Source of the DNA: Laburnicola sp. R22_1
Lineage: Eukaryota > Ascomycota > Dothideomycetes > Pleosporales > Didymosphaeriaceae
Assembly (NCBI GenBank): GCA_014281115.1
Contig: JACONQ010000017.1
Coordinates: 496,001-560,000 of the forward strand
Length of the DNA stretch: 64,000 bases
Reading direction: 5' to 3'
Part shown: positions 1 through 10,859 of the stretch, piece by piece
Layout: each line of letters begins with the position of its first letter
How positions within the stretch are numbered: the first letter of the stretch is position 1
Notes under the pieces: generated by a model
The model's database searches: none
What the model was told of the DNA's origin: nothing
Seen by the model: only the letters and a program-made list of their open reading frames with translations
Program-made: the position numbers and the translations under genes

Positions 1-3000
1 TATTATTAGTAGGAAATTTTTTAAGCAAGCCAATTGCCTAGTTAACGCTTAGGACCGCCGCCTTTATTAGAAAGATAACAAGAATCTAACCTTTGCCGGC
101 AACCTCGTCCTACCGCGGACTTTCCCCCTACCCAACCCTTCCCACCAGGACGACGCCACTCAACGGGACGGCCTACTCGAAAAATAGGACTATACCTACC
201 AAAAGACTCGCTTATTAAAAGCTAACCAGAGCGTCTCTAAGGAAATCTCTGTCTAGCTTCCCAACCCCACTATCTTAGTTATTAGAACGTACTTAAAGAC
301 TTACTAAAAACCAAGCTATAAGGACAACTTTAATAGACATAGTAGCGTAGAGGCTGTAGAGCTATCTTTCTTAAATAAAAAGCTATCCGACAACAAGTCG
401 CCTGTTAGTTACCCTATCCCCGCCATCTAAGGAAGCCACTAGCAAGACCAGCCCCCAGGAATTATGTGGCAGGATCTGGGTATTATCCCTAGCCCTAGAC
501 CTAGAGACTGTAATCCTACTAGAGAAGCTAATCTAAGGATTAGACAGCTCTTGCAGGAATTAACTATTTAATTAGAACTACCCTAGCTAGAACAACCTAG
601 AATGGCTTCCTTTCGCCCCACTAAATCACTAACACAGAAGGAGAACTTGTGGAAGATAAACAATAAATTGTGTTCAGCAGACCCACTGGCCCTATAGAAT
701 CCAGCCAACCTCCCAGAACTTATTTAGGCGCCAACGCGGGAACAATTGTACGCTGCTGGCTTTGACGTTAATATAGTAACTGCCGCAGCCTTCGCTTTAA
801 ACAGCGGCCACAAGTCCGACGCGATTATGGGTTGTACCAGCCCCTACGAGCTGGCCAAACTTATTAAGGACCGCGAGAGCGAGATGCACGGCCCAGAAAA
901 CAAGTCCCAAGCCGACCTACTCGCCAAAATGGAACAAGCGCTCCCCTAGCTAGGATATGCCAGAGCGGAGCCCGCCTATTTTTTAAAATTAGATTCTAAC
1001 GCCCTCCCACCTTACTAAAAGGGCGTTAATTACTATATTAACCTTACTAAAGACCTATCTATGCTTACTACCTCGCCTTTGTATAGTATATTCTTAGAGC
1101 ACCTTAAACTTCTTAAAGCCTATATTAATAACCATATTAAGCGCGGGTTTATCGTCCCTAGTAATGCTAGCTTTGCTTCGCTAGTATTATTTACTAAAAA
1201 GCCAGATAGAGGTTGGCGCTTTTGCGTTAATTACCGCTGGCTTAATACTATTACTAAAAAGGATATTATAGCGATCCTACTTATTAAGAAGACACTTATA
1301 CGCCTCTCTAGAGCGAGACTTTTACTAAGCTTAATATTCGCCAAGCATTCTACTAAATCTGGCTTACTCTAGAGACTAAAGCGCTAACTACTTTTTAAAC
1401 CTAGTATAGAAACTATAAGTATAGGGTCTTACCCTTTAGTCTTTGCAATAGTCCTGCCACCTTTTAATAGTTTATTAATAGCGTTCTAGGCGATTATCTA
1501 GACGACTTCTATACTATATACATCAACGACATCCTTATCTTTTCTAAGGATCCCCTGGAACACGAAGAACACGTTCGCAAGGTCCTACTCCGCTTAAGGG
1601 ACGCTAATCTCTAAGCTAATCTCAAGAAATACAAATTCGCCATAACAGAAACTAAATTCTTAGGATATATTATTAGCACTAAAGAAATCTGTAAGGACCC
1701 CGCAAAGACCGCCGCGGTTCAGGAATAGAAAGAGCCCATAATACTTAAGGCATTGTAGAGCTTTTTGGGCTTTTGCAACTACTACTACTCCTTCCTTTCT
1801 TACTATAGGTAGGTTATTCGCCCCCTAATTAAGCTGCTAAAAAATAGTGCCTTCTACACCTTTAGAGACTAGGAACATGCCGCCTTTAAAGCCGCTAAGC
1901 AACTCGTAGCCAGCGACGTCCTAGTCTTATAGTACTCCCCATTTCGGATCACCCACATAGAAACTAACTCTAGTAATAGCGTTAATGCGGGCTCTCTTAG
2001 TTAACTATAATCTAATAGTACCTAGCGCCTAGTTATATAGTACTCTAAATTATTAAAGCCCGCTAAGTTAAATTACAATATTTATAATAAGGAAATGTTA
2101 GCAGTTATATAGGGCCTTTTAGAATAGAGAGCGCAACTAATTGGCCTTTAAACCGCTGAGCCCTTTAATATTATTACTAATTATTAGGCCCTTGAGTACT
2201 TTAGCACCAAATGCGAGCTCTCTCTACGGCAAGCCTATTAGTCTAAGAAGCTATCTAAATACTATTGTTAAATTATATACTAACTAGGCACCGCAAATAT
2301 TGTAGCTAATGCGCTATCTAGGAAATAGGACAAGCTAAAGTCGTAGAAGGAGAAGGATTAAGAGGCTCGCACCTAGTTTTTTCTCCTATAACTACTAGAT
2401 ACCGCTAAAGCAGCCCTTAGGGCTATTACGATTGCAGAGTAGAAGGAAGGAAAAGTTAATATAAGGCCTAAAGGAGCCCATCCTTATATGCTTATTAATC
2501 GCCTGCTGTATGCTAATTAAACACACAAGGTGCTTAAATTGCTCTAAGAAGCTGCCTATTCTAGATTACTAGGTTTCGCCCTTACTCCTTTAGGGTTACT
2601 TCTCTATAAAAACCGCCTGGTAGTTTCCTTTATAGAGTTTCTCTAGACGCATCTAATTTAAACAATGCATGCTTATTAGGTTACTGCCTATCTAAGTCTA
2701 TAAAAAACTCTCTGGCTTTTACGCTAGTTGTATTACTAGAAGGGTATAAATACTAATATTAATAGGTATATCTCTAATTGCAAAGACTGCTAGTAGAGCA
2801 AGCCCTTACTGGATAAAAAGCCAGGCTTGTTACACCCGCTTCCCATCCCCGAAAATGTCTGGCAAGATGTCTTGATTAATTTTAAATTATTCCCTAAGGA
2901 TAAGAAAGGGTACGACAACGCGATGGTATCTTGTTGCCGCCTATCCAAGCGTGCCTTTTCTATGCCCTACTGCAAGACGGTTATGGCTGAACAAGCCGCT

Positions 3001-3930
3001 AATCTCTACTATTAGTACATATTTAGAGTCTTTGGCCCCCCTTAATTAATTGTATCTAACCGCGGCCCCTAGTTTATTTCCGCTTTCCTAGCTACTTTAT
3101 GCAAGCTTATAGGTATTAAGCAACTTCTCTTTACAGCGCAGCATTCGCAAACTAATAGCTAAACTAAGATTATGAATTAGTACCTTAACTAGCGTCTGCG
3201 TCCGTTTATTAACTTTTATTAAGACAACTGGTTGGATTTGCTGCCCAGCATAGACTGGGCCCAAGCGATACTGCCCTACAACAGCACCGGAGTTTCGCCT
3301 TTCAAGATTGAGTTCGGGCATCAGCCGTACTTTCACTAGGACTGGCGCGAGCGTACCTGACTAGTCACCGAATCTCTGGACGACGTCACTTTAGAAAAGG
3401 CTAAGGCGTGGGTCGAGGCCCGTGCCAAAGCCTGCGAATTTGTCCGTGACACCGCCCGCGCCAATATATCTACTGCCTAGGAAATGCAATTAGAGCAGGC
3501 TAATAAACACAGACGAGCTGTTAATTTCGACGTTGGGGACTAGGTCTTTGACACCCTGAAGGGATTTATTACTAAACGCCTATTAGTTAAGCTGGATTAT
3601 TAAATAAAAGGACTATACCCAATTGTGGGCAAGAAAGGCCACTTATTTGTACTTAAACTCCTATAATATATAAGAGTTCACCTAGTGTTCTACGCTGATA
3701 GGCTTCGAAAGAATCTAAATAATTCCTTACTAGGTTAATTGCAACCTCTGGAACCACCTATTAAAGTGGACAGAGTTCCTAAGTGGCTAGTTTCTCGCAT
3801 CCTTGATAGCAAAGTAGACCGCGGAACACTAAAGTACTGGGCAGTGTGGGAAGGGCATGACCCTGACCTAACCTACTACCCTGCCAACAACTTCGTTAAC
3901 TCTCCCCTGCTAATCGAAGCTTACTATTAA
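1..3930 (+). pseudogene. gypsy pol remnant: RT, RNase H, integrase, chromodomain
   Basis: Broken reading frame. The reverse-transcriptase start is visible at 1061-1320 (segments such as IKRGFIVPSNASFASLVLF and GWRFCVNYRWLN). After a frame change near 1320 the frame continues with LNIRQAF, a YINDILIFSKDPLEHEEHV active-site segment (the Y-x-D-D equivalent, near 1517, second Asp kept) and LGFCNYYYSF. RNase H is recognisable near 1965-2340 (SNSVNAGS, where the family has Asp; YNIYNKEML; NIVANALSRK). Integrase follows from about 2700 (ISNCKDC, HPLPIPENVWQDVLINF, with the first catalytic Asp position reading Asn). A well-preserved chromodomain closes it at 3739-3930 (ISRILDSKV, LKYWAVWEGHD). It has dozens of in-frame stops and is not functional. 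Confidence 0.88.
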
Positions 3931-4639
3931 GAGTACCCTAAGCGAGCTGGTCTACTAAAATAGTTGCCCATTTGGCTGGACGCCGCCCTCTAAGACACCT
4001 TTCTAGAGCCTATCCCTAAAGACAATGTGGCCGCGAAGACAGGGTTAAAGCGCTGCATTAGGCGTGCTTAGCTAGGTGCCTGTCGCTTTTTAACACCTAC
4101 ACGCCCTTAGGCTCGCGCGCGTAACCAGATACCTATCGCTTTTTGGTACCCTCACCCCTGGACGTCCCCACTACCGCCGGCAGCCCCCGTGGCTTTAGAA
4201 GCTGCCCTGCCCTAATTAAAAACTGTATAGTTGGGTCAACACGTTTTTTAAAACGCTCTCCTATAGTACTAGAGAACCTTATATAACACAATTGCGCCGG
4301 CGCGCAACAAACTAACTAGAAATTTTTTGGCTAACCGCGTTTTTATATGGCGTTGGAGCTAAGGATGCGCTCTATTAGCGAAACGCCGAACGCTAAGATA
4401 TAGTTTCTACCGCGTTTTTTCCACTAATCCACTAATTCACCCCTAACAACTTTCCTTAATATCTCCACTAAATGGCACCCAAATTGAAAACCAAGGCCAC
4501 CGCTGGAACCGTAGGGGCCCGTTGCCCCTACTCTAGCCCTCTTCAGCCCTAAAATAGTGCTGGTTACGTTAAAAATCCGCCAAAACACACTATTTTCACG
4601 TACTTTCCTTCCTATTTTTAGGCCTTAAAAGGGGGATTA

Positions 4640-4917
4640 TATAACGGTTTGTGGCTGCCTCCCTGCTAGTTATTCACTATTACCTTTCCTTTTACACCCT
4701 AATAGCGCCTTTCACCTTATAGAAGGCGCCTTTCCTAGTTAGTGTTAGCGCGTAGTTCGCGTGGGCCTGTGTCCTACGCCGCCCACTATATAAGTAAGGG
4801 CCCTCCAGTTCCCTTCCTTATCCCCCATCTTAGTATAGTCTCAATTTAGTTATCTCTTTCAACCATACTAGCTGTCTCCAAGAGGTTTGCCCTGTAAGGC
4901 CGTGTACCGCCCTTACA
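4640..4917 (+). repeat. 3' LTR of gypsy element 1 (278 bp)
   Basis: The sequence starts TATAACGG (a TG start changed by C-to-T mutation) just after a purine-rich stretch AAAAGGGGG, which is a plausible polypurine tract. It ends CCCTTACA. It matches, in inverse orientation, the two 279-bp LTRs at 40208-40486 and 49669-49947. Confidence 0.88.
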
Positions 4918-5830
4918 CCTTTTGCCTTTTTTCTTAGATTTTATTACTAATAAGGAGTAATTTTATCTACTAGAGTAGGAATATAGTCTTCTTAGTTTTT
5001 AAGAACTAAATAAGCTACTAGTTTAGCTAGTACATAAGAATTGCCTTCTAGATAGTTAGGTATACTAGTCTTTTATAGATAATTATTTTATAAATAGAAT
5101 AGAACTTTAGTGTTAGTGTTACCTTAGTAGTAGTAGTACGTATCTTTAGCGTATACTTTTAGTATAGCGAGTACTTCTTTAGAAATAATATTAATGCCTA
5201 GATAGATAGTAGAGTGTAGGTATAGAGAGATAGTAGAAATTTTATTAAAAATAACTTTAATATAGTAATAGAGCGATAAATATATATTTAGTATATATTA
5301 CTCTTATTCTACTTATAAGTATAGTAGTATAATATATTTATTAATATATTAACTTATATTATTTATAATAATTAAGATAGTAGTTTATAACTTAAAATAG
5401 TAAAGAAGAGATAGTTTATAGCGTAGTCGCGCTAAAGTTATATCTTCTCTAAAATTCTAAGTAGCCTCTTTATAAAAAATTTGCTTATAGGAGTAGCCCT
5501 ACGCTAAGACTACTAAGCTCGCTTAGTAGTTTAATCGCGCATTTTTATAACTACCTTTTTACGTTTTTTTTAATTACTTAGGGGGCTCTACTTTTTTAGT
5601 TATGTTATTTAAGATAAAAGCCTTTGTTGTGCTACCCCTAGGTAGTTAATTTAACGCTACACATAGTTAATTACGCGCATTTTTGTAACCACCTTTTCAC
5701 GCTTTTTTTATTACTAAGCAGGGGGCTCTGCGTTTTTTGTCATGTTATTTGAGATGAAAGCCTTTGTCGTGCTACCCCTAGGTAGTTAATTTAACGCCAC
5801 ATAGTTAATTTAAGATTATATAAAGTATTA
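4918..5830 (-). repeat. Partial family B inverted-repeat element
   Basis: AT-rich sequence resembling, in reverse orientation, the interior of the 16396-17695 element. Shared landmarks are the segment around 4950-5010, the 'locus' around 5160-5270 and the GC-richer stretch with two TTAGTAG arms at 5500-5530. It ends in two family A units. No reading frame can be trusted. Gypsy element 1 interrupts it on the left. Confidence 0.6.
5571..5800 (-). repeat. Two family A units in direct tandem
   Basis: Units at about 5571-5660 and 5711-5800. The second is the least mutated copy in the window and shows the consensus landmarks AGCAGGGGGCTCTGC, GATGAAAGCCTTTGTCG and CCTAGGTAGTTAATTTAACGC. The same unit recurs at least a dozen more times in both orientations (15.8, 16.3, 16.4, 17.6, 18.0, 18.1, 23.5, 31.1, 50.0, 62.4-62.7 kb). 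Confidence 0.75.
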
Positions 5831-6073
5831 AATAAAGTTATCTTACTATTTAGCTAAGTAGGTTCTATTAAAAACTCTTTGAAGACTTAAGTAACTTTTA
5901 GTTTTACTAATTACATAGCCATACCATGCCATATTCATTCACTCGACTTCTGCAGACAACCCTGAGGCCCTAGGAGCTAATCTCCAATCAACCAGCCATT
6001 TGAGAGACCAGAAAAAGGGTCCACACCCCATCCGTACATCCTCATCAGGCTCTGATCTCACCAAGACCATGAG

Positions 6074-6400
6074 TTACTCCCGACCCAGCTCCTCAGCAGC
6101 GGCACCGTGCCGACCGCAGTCCGAATTGGTATAGAAATGAGCCGCATCGTTGTAGTACGATCTGCAGCACCGGTCGAACTCATGAAGAACGTTGTGGATG
6201 GAATGCGCGTCGCAGTCGCCGTTGACAAACTTGTGGAATGCAACGCGACTGTAGCATTTCTTGGTGATCTCGTAGTGCGGGTAATCGTAATCGACCCAAA
6301 AGGAGGGGATGGGCTGCTTCATGACCCAGCATTTGCAAGCGATGGAGGACCAGGCGAAGAAGAAGATGAGGAGGAGGGCAAGGAGGGTGTGGTGCTTCAT
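6074..6400 (-). CDS. Small secreted cysteine-rich protein, effector candidate (108 aa)
   Basis: A single-exon frame of 108 residues. Residues 1-21 form a classic signal peptide (MKHH, then a Leu/Phe-rich core, then SSIA), with likely cleavage before CKCW. The mature ~87 residues contain seven Cys (22, 24, 49, 63, 78, 79, 95), including a CKC and a CC pair, and are rich in Tyr, His and Phe. I do not recognise a family. Small size, secretion and high Cys are the usual profile of fungal effectors or apoplastic proteins, but function is inference. The ATG at 6400 was chosen because the longer open frame begins at a TTG (6520), and a TATA box lies between the two (6505-6512). The stop is about 170 bp from the AT-rich, RIP-affected block, a location known to host effector genes in some Dothideomycetes. 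An intron cannot be excluded. Confidence 0.62.
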   Translation of the reverse strand: MKHHTLLALLLIFFFAWSSIACKCWVMKQPIPSFWVDYDYPHYEITKKCYSRVAFHKFVNGDCDAHSIHNVLHEFDRCCRSYYNDAAHFYTNSDCGRHGAAAEELGRE

Positions 6401-6504
6401 TGGGGAGACTGGGAGGCGGGGGTTCTTGGGTGGTTTTTCGAAGGCGTTTGCTGGCGGGTGGAGAGTTGGTGGTGGGTTAGAAGGTGTTGTGCTGCGGAAG
6501 CTTG

Positions 6505-6512
6505 TATTTATA
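6505..6512 (-). promoter_or_regulatory. TATA box of the small secreted protein gene
   Basis: TATAAATA on the minus strand, about 105 bp before the chosen ATG at 6400. This spacing leaves a 5' UTR of roughly 70 bases. It supports the downstream start over any upstream extension. Confidence 0.5.
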
Positions 6513-6520
6513 CCTGACAA

Positions 6521-7465
6521 TGGAGGTCCTCGAACCAGTGGAGACCCACTTCTTTAAGCGCTCGATGGGCACGATTGCGGTTCGAGGGGTGACGTAAAAG
6601 ATGGCACAGAAGATGACCTACAAACGAGTACTAGAAACGGTGAGGCAGTAGAGTTACACGGGTTCGAGCTGGTCACCTTGGAGCATCCGTGCTGAAAGGC
6701 GCTTAGTGGCAATGACTGTATGCTATACAAACGCGATGCAAGGGCATCTGGTGGGTGCAGCGAGTAGAGAAGTCTTATCCCATACCATTTCGCTATGTTT
6801 ATTTACATCTACTCAGTCAAATGATTAAAAACTGGTCATGGGAGGACAATAAGACAAGGGGAGACTTGGATTTCACGAATTCACCAGTGTATTATTGCTC
6901 CCTGACGCAAACGAAACGCTTGGGCAAGTAGCGTTTGCGCTGCCTGCAGGTGCGTGATGGACGGGCGAACCATCGCCACTACTGAATATAGCTGAACGTC
7001 CTACAGCGCTCCCCGTTCCAGTGTATGTCAGGATCATGTTGAATTACTGCTACCAGCCAATGAGGATGATATCGAGCGGGCTCACAACGGAAGACGAGAT
7101 GGCCTCAAGCTGGGCAGCAGTTCAGGACTTCTTTAATACTTGTTATGCACATTATTCCCGTCTTCTTGTCCGAGTTGTGTCCACATCAGGGTGACACACC
7201 GTGCCTAAACTAATGTCTGACATAGCGGTTCAAGTTGAGCTTGGTATGCCACTGCCTTGAATGACACCAACACTGCGTCGTCGTCCCTTCCCCAACGCTA
7301 TTGCCGACTTAAGTCCATTTATTGTCCAAGATGGACGATGCTTCTGATAAAGTGGAAAACTACTCCAACGATCTCTGCATGGGACGCCCGGTGCAACATC
7401 GTTATTAGGATCCGTGCCTCATCCAACTGAGAACGATACCTGCCGCTCATTCACCACATCTCACC
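6521..7465. other. Intergenic region between divergent genes
   Basis: Normal-GC sequence carrying the promoters of the small secreted protein (leftward) and the PLC-like gene (rightward). I see no convincing coding frame, repeat or RNA gene in it. Confidence 0.5.
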
Positions 7466-8801
7466 ATGCCGCCTTCAATCATATCCCTATTATCAATCCT
7501 CCTACTCATTGCCAAACCTCTGCGCGCGGGGGATTTGGCTTTACTTACCCCCATATCGAATCCTGGCCAGACATTTTCGTTCACGAGCATCGTAGGCGAC
7601 ACTCCGAACAGTGCGGTCGTCTCTACTCCCTTTCCTCGATCCAACCCTAACAATTTCCTAACTGCCATGACGGGTGCCAAACCGACCGATGCTACTACTA
7701 CTACTGCGAGCCCACTCCCAACAAATCCGCGACTCTGCAACGGATACGCCGAGTTCTGCGATCGGAAATTCAGCAATGTTACCATGGTAGTCGCACACAA
7801 CAGCCCCTTTGCTGTCCCCCACAATGCAGCCAGCAACCAGGCTCTCCCGGTGCTCACTCAGCTAGAGGATAGTATCCGTGGCTGTACGTCCTATCTCCAA
7901 CCTTGCACTGCGCAACCACCGCGCCAAAAGCTGACGGTGCGCTACAGTGCAATTCCAGACCCACTATTCAAACGCCTCGACGGGTATCCGCCTCTGTCAC
8001 ACCGGCTGCGACATGCTCGACGTCGGCCCTCTAGAAACCTACCTCGTCACCATCCAAAAATGGCTCCTCTCCCATCCCAACGAAGTCCTAGCCATCATGA
8101 TAGGCAACAACAACCGCATCCCCCCAAGCACATACATCCCACCCTTCCAAAACGCCGGCCTCCTCCCCTACCTATACACGCCCTCAACCAGCAGCGCAAC
8201 AACCCTCGAAGCCTGGCCGACCCTCGCCCAAATGATACAGCGCAACCAGCGCGTCGTAGTCATGCTGGACTACCTCGCCAACCAAACCACCGTCCCCTGG
8301 CTTCTCGACGAATTCACCTACCAATGGCAAACCCCCTTCTCGCCCACCGACCCCGCTTTCCCCTGTACCGTGAACCGCCCACCAAATCAAACAGACGCCG
8401 TATCCCGCACAAAGATGTACATGGCCAACCACAACCTCAACATTCACCTCGATGTGCCCATCCTAGGCAAAGAAATCCTCCTCCCAGCGCATACTCTCCT
8501 CAAACAAGTAAACGCCGTCTCGGGAGACGGCAGCCTGGGCCGAAACGTAGACAGCTGCATCGCTACGTGGGGCCGTCCGCCCAACTGGCTGCTCGTAGAC
8601 TACTACCACTACGGCAACTTCAACGGCAGCGTGTTCCAAGTCGCGGCGACCGCGAACAATGTGTCGTACGATAGAGATGCTTGTTGTGGTTCCAGCGCCA
8701 CCAGTGCCCCGCTGCGACGTGCTGGGGAAACCGATTTGCTGAATAGCAAGGTGGCGTTTTGTGTCTTTGGGGCTGTACTGGCGCTATTGGTGCTTTTGTG
8801 A
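7466..8801 (+). CDS. Secreted PLC-like phosphodiesterase (PI-PLC X-like TIM barrel), probably GPI-anchored
   Basis: Two exons, 7466-7883 and 7948-8801, give 423 residues. The 64-base intron has donor GTACGT, branch CTGAC and acceptor TACAG; splicing joins EDSIRG-L-QFQTHYS in frame. Residues 1-22 are a signal peptide. The catalytic barrel begins after a Thr/Ser-rich linker. The two active-site His motifs of the PI-PLC X fold are present: VVAHNSPF and, just after the intron, LCHTGCDMLDVGPL. HPNEVLAIMIGNN and LLVDYYHYGNFNGSVF are also typical of the fungal family. The C-terminus ends in a short hydrophobic tail (VAFCVFGAVLALLVLL) after a Ser/Ala stretch, suggesting a GPI signal. Such proteins lack the Y and Ca-binding domains of true PI-PLCs and their substrate is unknown; wall or membrane-surface location is inferred. 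Confidence 0.88.
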
Positions 8802-9318
8802 GTTGAGTATTATGGGAGCGATGCGTGGGATGGAGGGAGAGATGTAAAGGGTCTGGCAGCTTGCTTACGGAGAATTAGGTGGGCGTGGCGGTTTGGTGCG
8901 TTCAGTACTTCTTGGCGGGAGTGTGACTTTGAAGCGGTCAAGCAAGCGGCCGCGCGTTCCTTTTTGTCTTTTGATGATGGAGTTGCAGGATGTGTGGGGC
9001 GGATGGGCGTCAAGAAGGTCGTTGAGAAGCGGAAGGTGTTGATGGAAATGGGTGATGCGGGTTGAGTCTCTACATGTTGGCTGGCGGCTCTGTGTTTTGA
9101 TGTTAGCATATTGCCCTGTTATCCGATACATGATTGTCTTGTCCCTCGTGTTTACATCGTTTGAGGTGTTGCTGTCGATATTCGAAGACTACGTACCTCA
9201 TATATCCTGGTCCTTCATGACATGTATCGATGCACCAAGCATAATCCGACCTCTTCATCCACACGCCAAAGGGGGAGTAACAATTCACATTCTCCCATCC
9301 TACCTATACACACAGTCA
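8802..9318. other. Intergenic region between convergent genes
   Basis: Holds the 3' flanks of the PLC-like gene and of dscB. Short open frames are present on both strands but none has a family signature or plausible start context; I treat them as chance. Confidence 0.5.
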
Positions 9319-10356
9319 CTAACCCCTGCCTCTAAATTGCTCAGCAACCATCTCCCCCAACGTCCTCCTCTGCCTCGCGCCAGCGCCAGCCGTCTCCCCC
9401 GCCAGAATGCCCGTCGCCAGCCCACCACCAGCCCCCTCCCTCTCCCGCTCCGCATCCAACCTGGCCCTCAAACCCTCAAACCCCTTCTTGCTCTCCTCTC
9501 CCACCATCCACCCAGGCACCCGCCAAGCACTCGCATACGGCAAAACATCTCTCCTATACGCCGTTCCGACAGCGAATCCGACAGCTGCACCCAGCAATGA
9601 GCCTGGGAGCTGCGACAGCGCGAGTTGCAGCGGTGGGAGATAGGCCGTTGCTTTGGAAGTGAAGGTAATAGATTTCGCCCACACGCTCGTGGTGTTAGGA
9701 GAAGAAGGGGACGAGGAGGGCTGCGTAGCAGCGAATGGCGCGACCTTATAGCGGTATGTGTACGGGATGGCGGCGTAGTAGTTGGCGAGGAGGGCGAAGA
9801 TGACAGACACCGGGCCAGCAGGGAGGTGATTTATGCGACCGAAGGACAGCGGACGGAGTACAAACGTCAATATGAGCGGAGGGAGAAGCGTCGTATACGG
9901 CAGTGTCGCGAGGAGAAAAGACTACACAAGAGTGGGATTAGCTTGCACTGCGGCGACGGAGGGCGTTGTCCGCTTCGGGGGCGCACGTACGGCGAATTTC
10001 CGGCTACCCCAGAGTCTCTCGATGACCCTTAGATTGTAGAGACTGACTACTGCAAATAACACCTCGGTCGAATTCATGAAGCATATCTGCATGGCGCGTC
10101 AGCCACCTGTCCTTGCCGCCATGCCCGTCTTCCCTGCCCCGCTCTCCCCATGGCCGTGTTCAAGCTACAGTGCATGTACGCAACATACCTGCCACGTTAA
10201 GAATCGCCAAAACTGCCCATATTTCCAGATATGCGGCACGACTTGGATATGGATATAGTATCGCGTGTCAGTCAGGCTCGCGATGAGCGCACCGATGACT
10301 GTTCCGAAGACAAGGAATTGCGACACGGGCGCATTCGTGAACCCTGATGTTATCAT
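9319..10356 (-). CDS. dscB: DSC E3 ubiquitin ligase complex subunit 2/B, rhomboid-like pseudoprotease
   Basis: Three exons on the minus strand: 10356-10189, 10086-9991 and 9921-9319, giving 288 residues. The introns (102 and 69 bases) have GTATGT and GTACGT donors and both keep the frame. The protein starts [18 protein letters not shown] and shows the rhomboid-like membrane core: [50 protein letters not shown] and [19 protein letters not shown]. The C-terminus is a charged tail ending [17 protein letters not shown] match this to the Dsc2/DscB (Ucp14) family, a Golgi/endosomal membrane subunit of the Dsc ligase that activates SREBP and acts in membrane-protein quality control. The rhomboid catalytic Ser/His pair is not evident, as expected of a pseudoprotease. 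The longer open frame begins at a GTG, so the internal ATG at 10356 is the start. Confidence 0.8.
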
Positions 10357-10859
10357 CGTAATCGTAGGTCTATTGTCATGGTTTTGCAAGAGTGCAAACG
10401 GAGATGTAGGCAGTGAATGGTGTCCCGGCGGAGGTGGGATGGTACAGCAATGTCGGCGGTGCGTCGGAGGTGCCAAAGCGGAGCCAAGGTGGCATGTAGT
10501 CACGTGCTGACGTCACCCCCGGCCCTGGCGCCCGCCCATTCATTCATATCCGTTCATAGCCAACGCAACCTTCGGTTTTGCAAAGTTCACATCAATCTCA
10601 TAGAATCATGGAAGCAATGTGGCTGTGAATCTTCTTCGAATACTAGTTGTACAATTTCTTTGAATAGCCAGCATACACGCGGCAGGACTGTTTAAAACCA
10701 TCCCTCTTTCATCCCAGATGGTATCCCAAAAGCAGCTCCTTGCGAAGCGCGTCTTCCCAACGCCAAATTGCAGGACCCATTCACACAAACTGAACGCCCC
10801 ATTCTACAAAGCCAAGCACCGCATACCATAAAAACAAGACTCCGAATGCTCATACTCCT
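10357..10859. other. Intergenic: dscB promoter and 3' flank of coiled-coil gene
   Basis: Normal-GC sequence. It contains a CACGTG-like motif near 10501 next to TGACGTCA at about 10508-10515 (a palindromic CRE/bZIP-type site), upstream of dscB. No credible coding frame seen. Confidence 0.4.

Larger units (their letters stand above)
1..4917 (+). mobile_element. Ty3/gypsy chromovirus LTR retrotransposon (element 1), 5' part outside window, RIP-degraded
   Basis: Remnants of a gypsy-type pol run left to right in the order protease/reverse transcriptase, RNase H, integrase and chromodomain, followed by a 3' LTR. That domain order is the Ty3/gypsy (Metaviridae-like, chromovirus) arrangement. A second copy in opposite orientation lies at 40208-49947, and the first bases of this window match that copy at about 45.3 kb, so the 5' LTR, leader and gag of element 1 lie left of the window. 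Stops are almost all TAG/TAA at former Gln/Trp codons, as expected from RIP. The element sits in a partial family B repeat that continues at 4918. Confidence 0.9.

Noticed and set aside
6401..6520. N-terminal extension of the small secreted protein to 148 residues
   Set aside because: The extended frame starts at TTG and would run through the TATA box; it would also bury the signal peptide.
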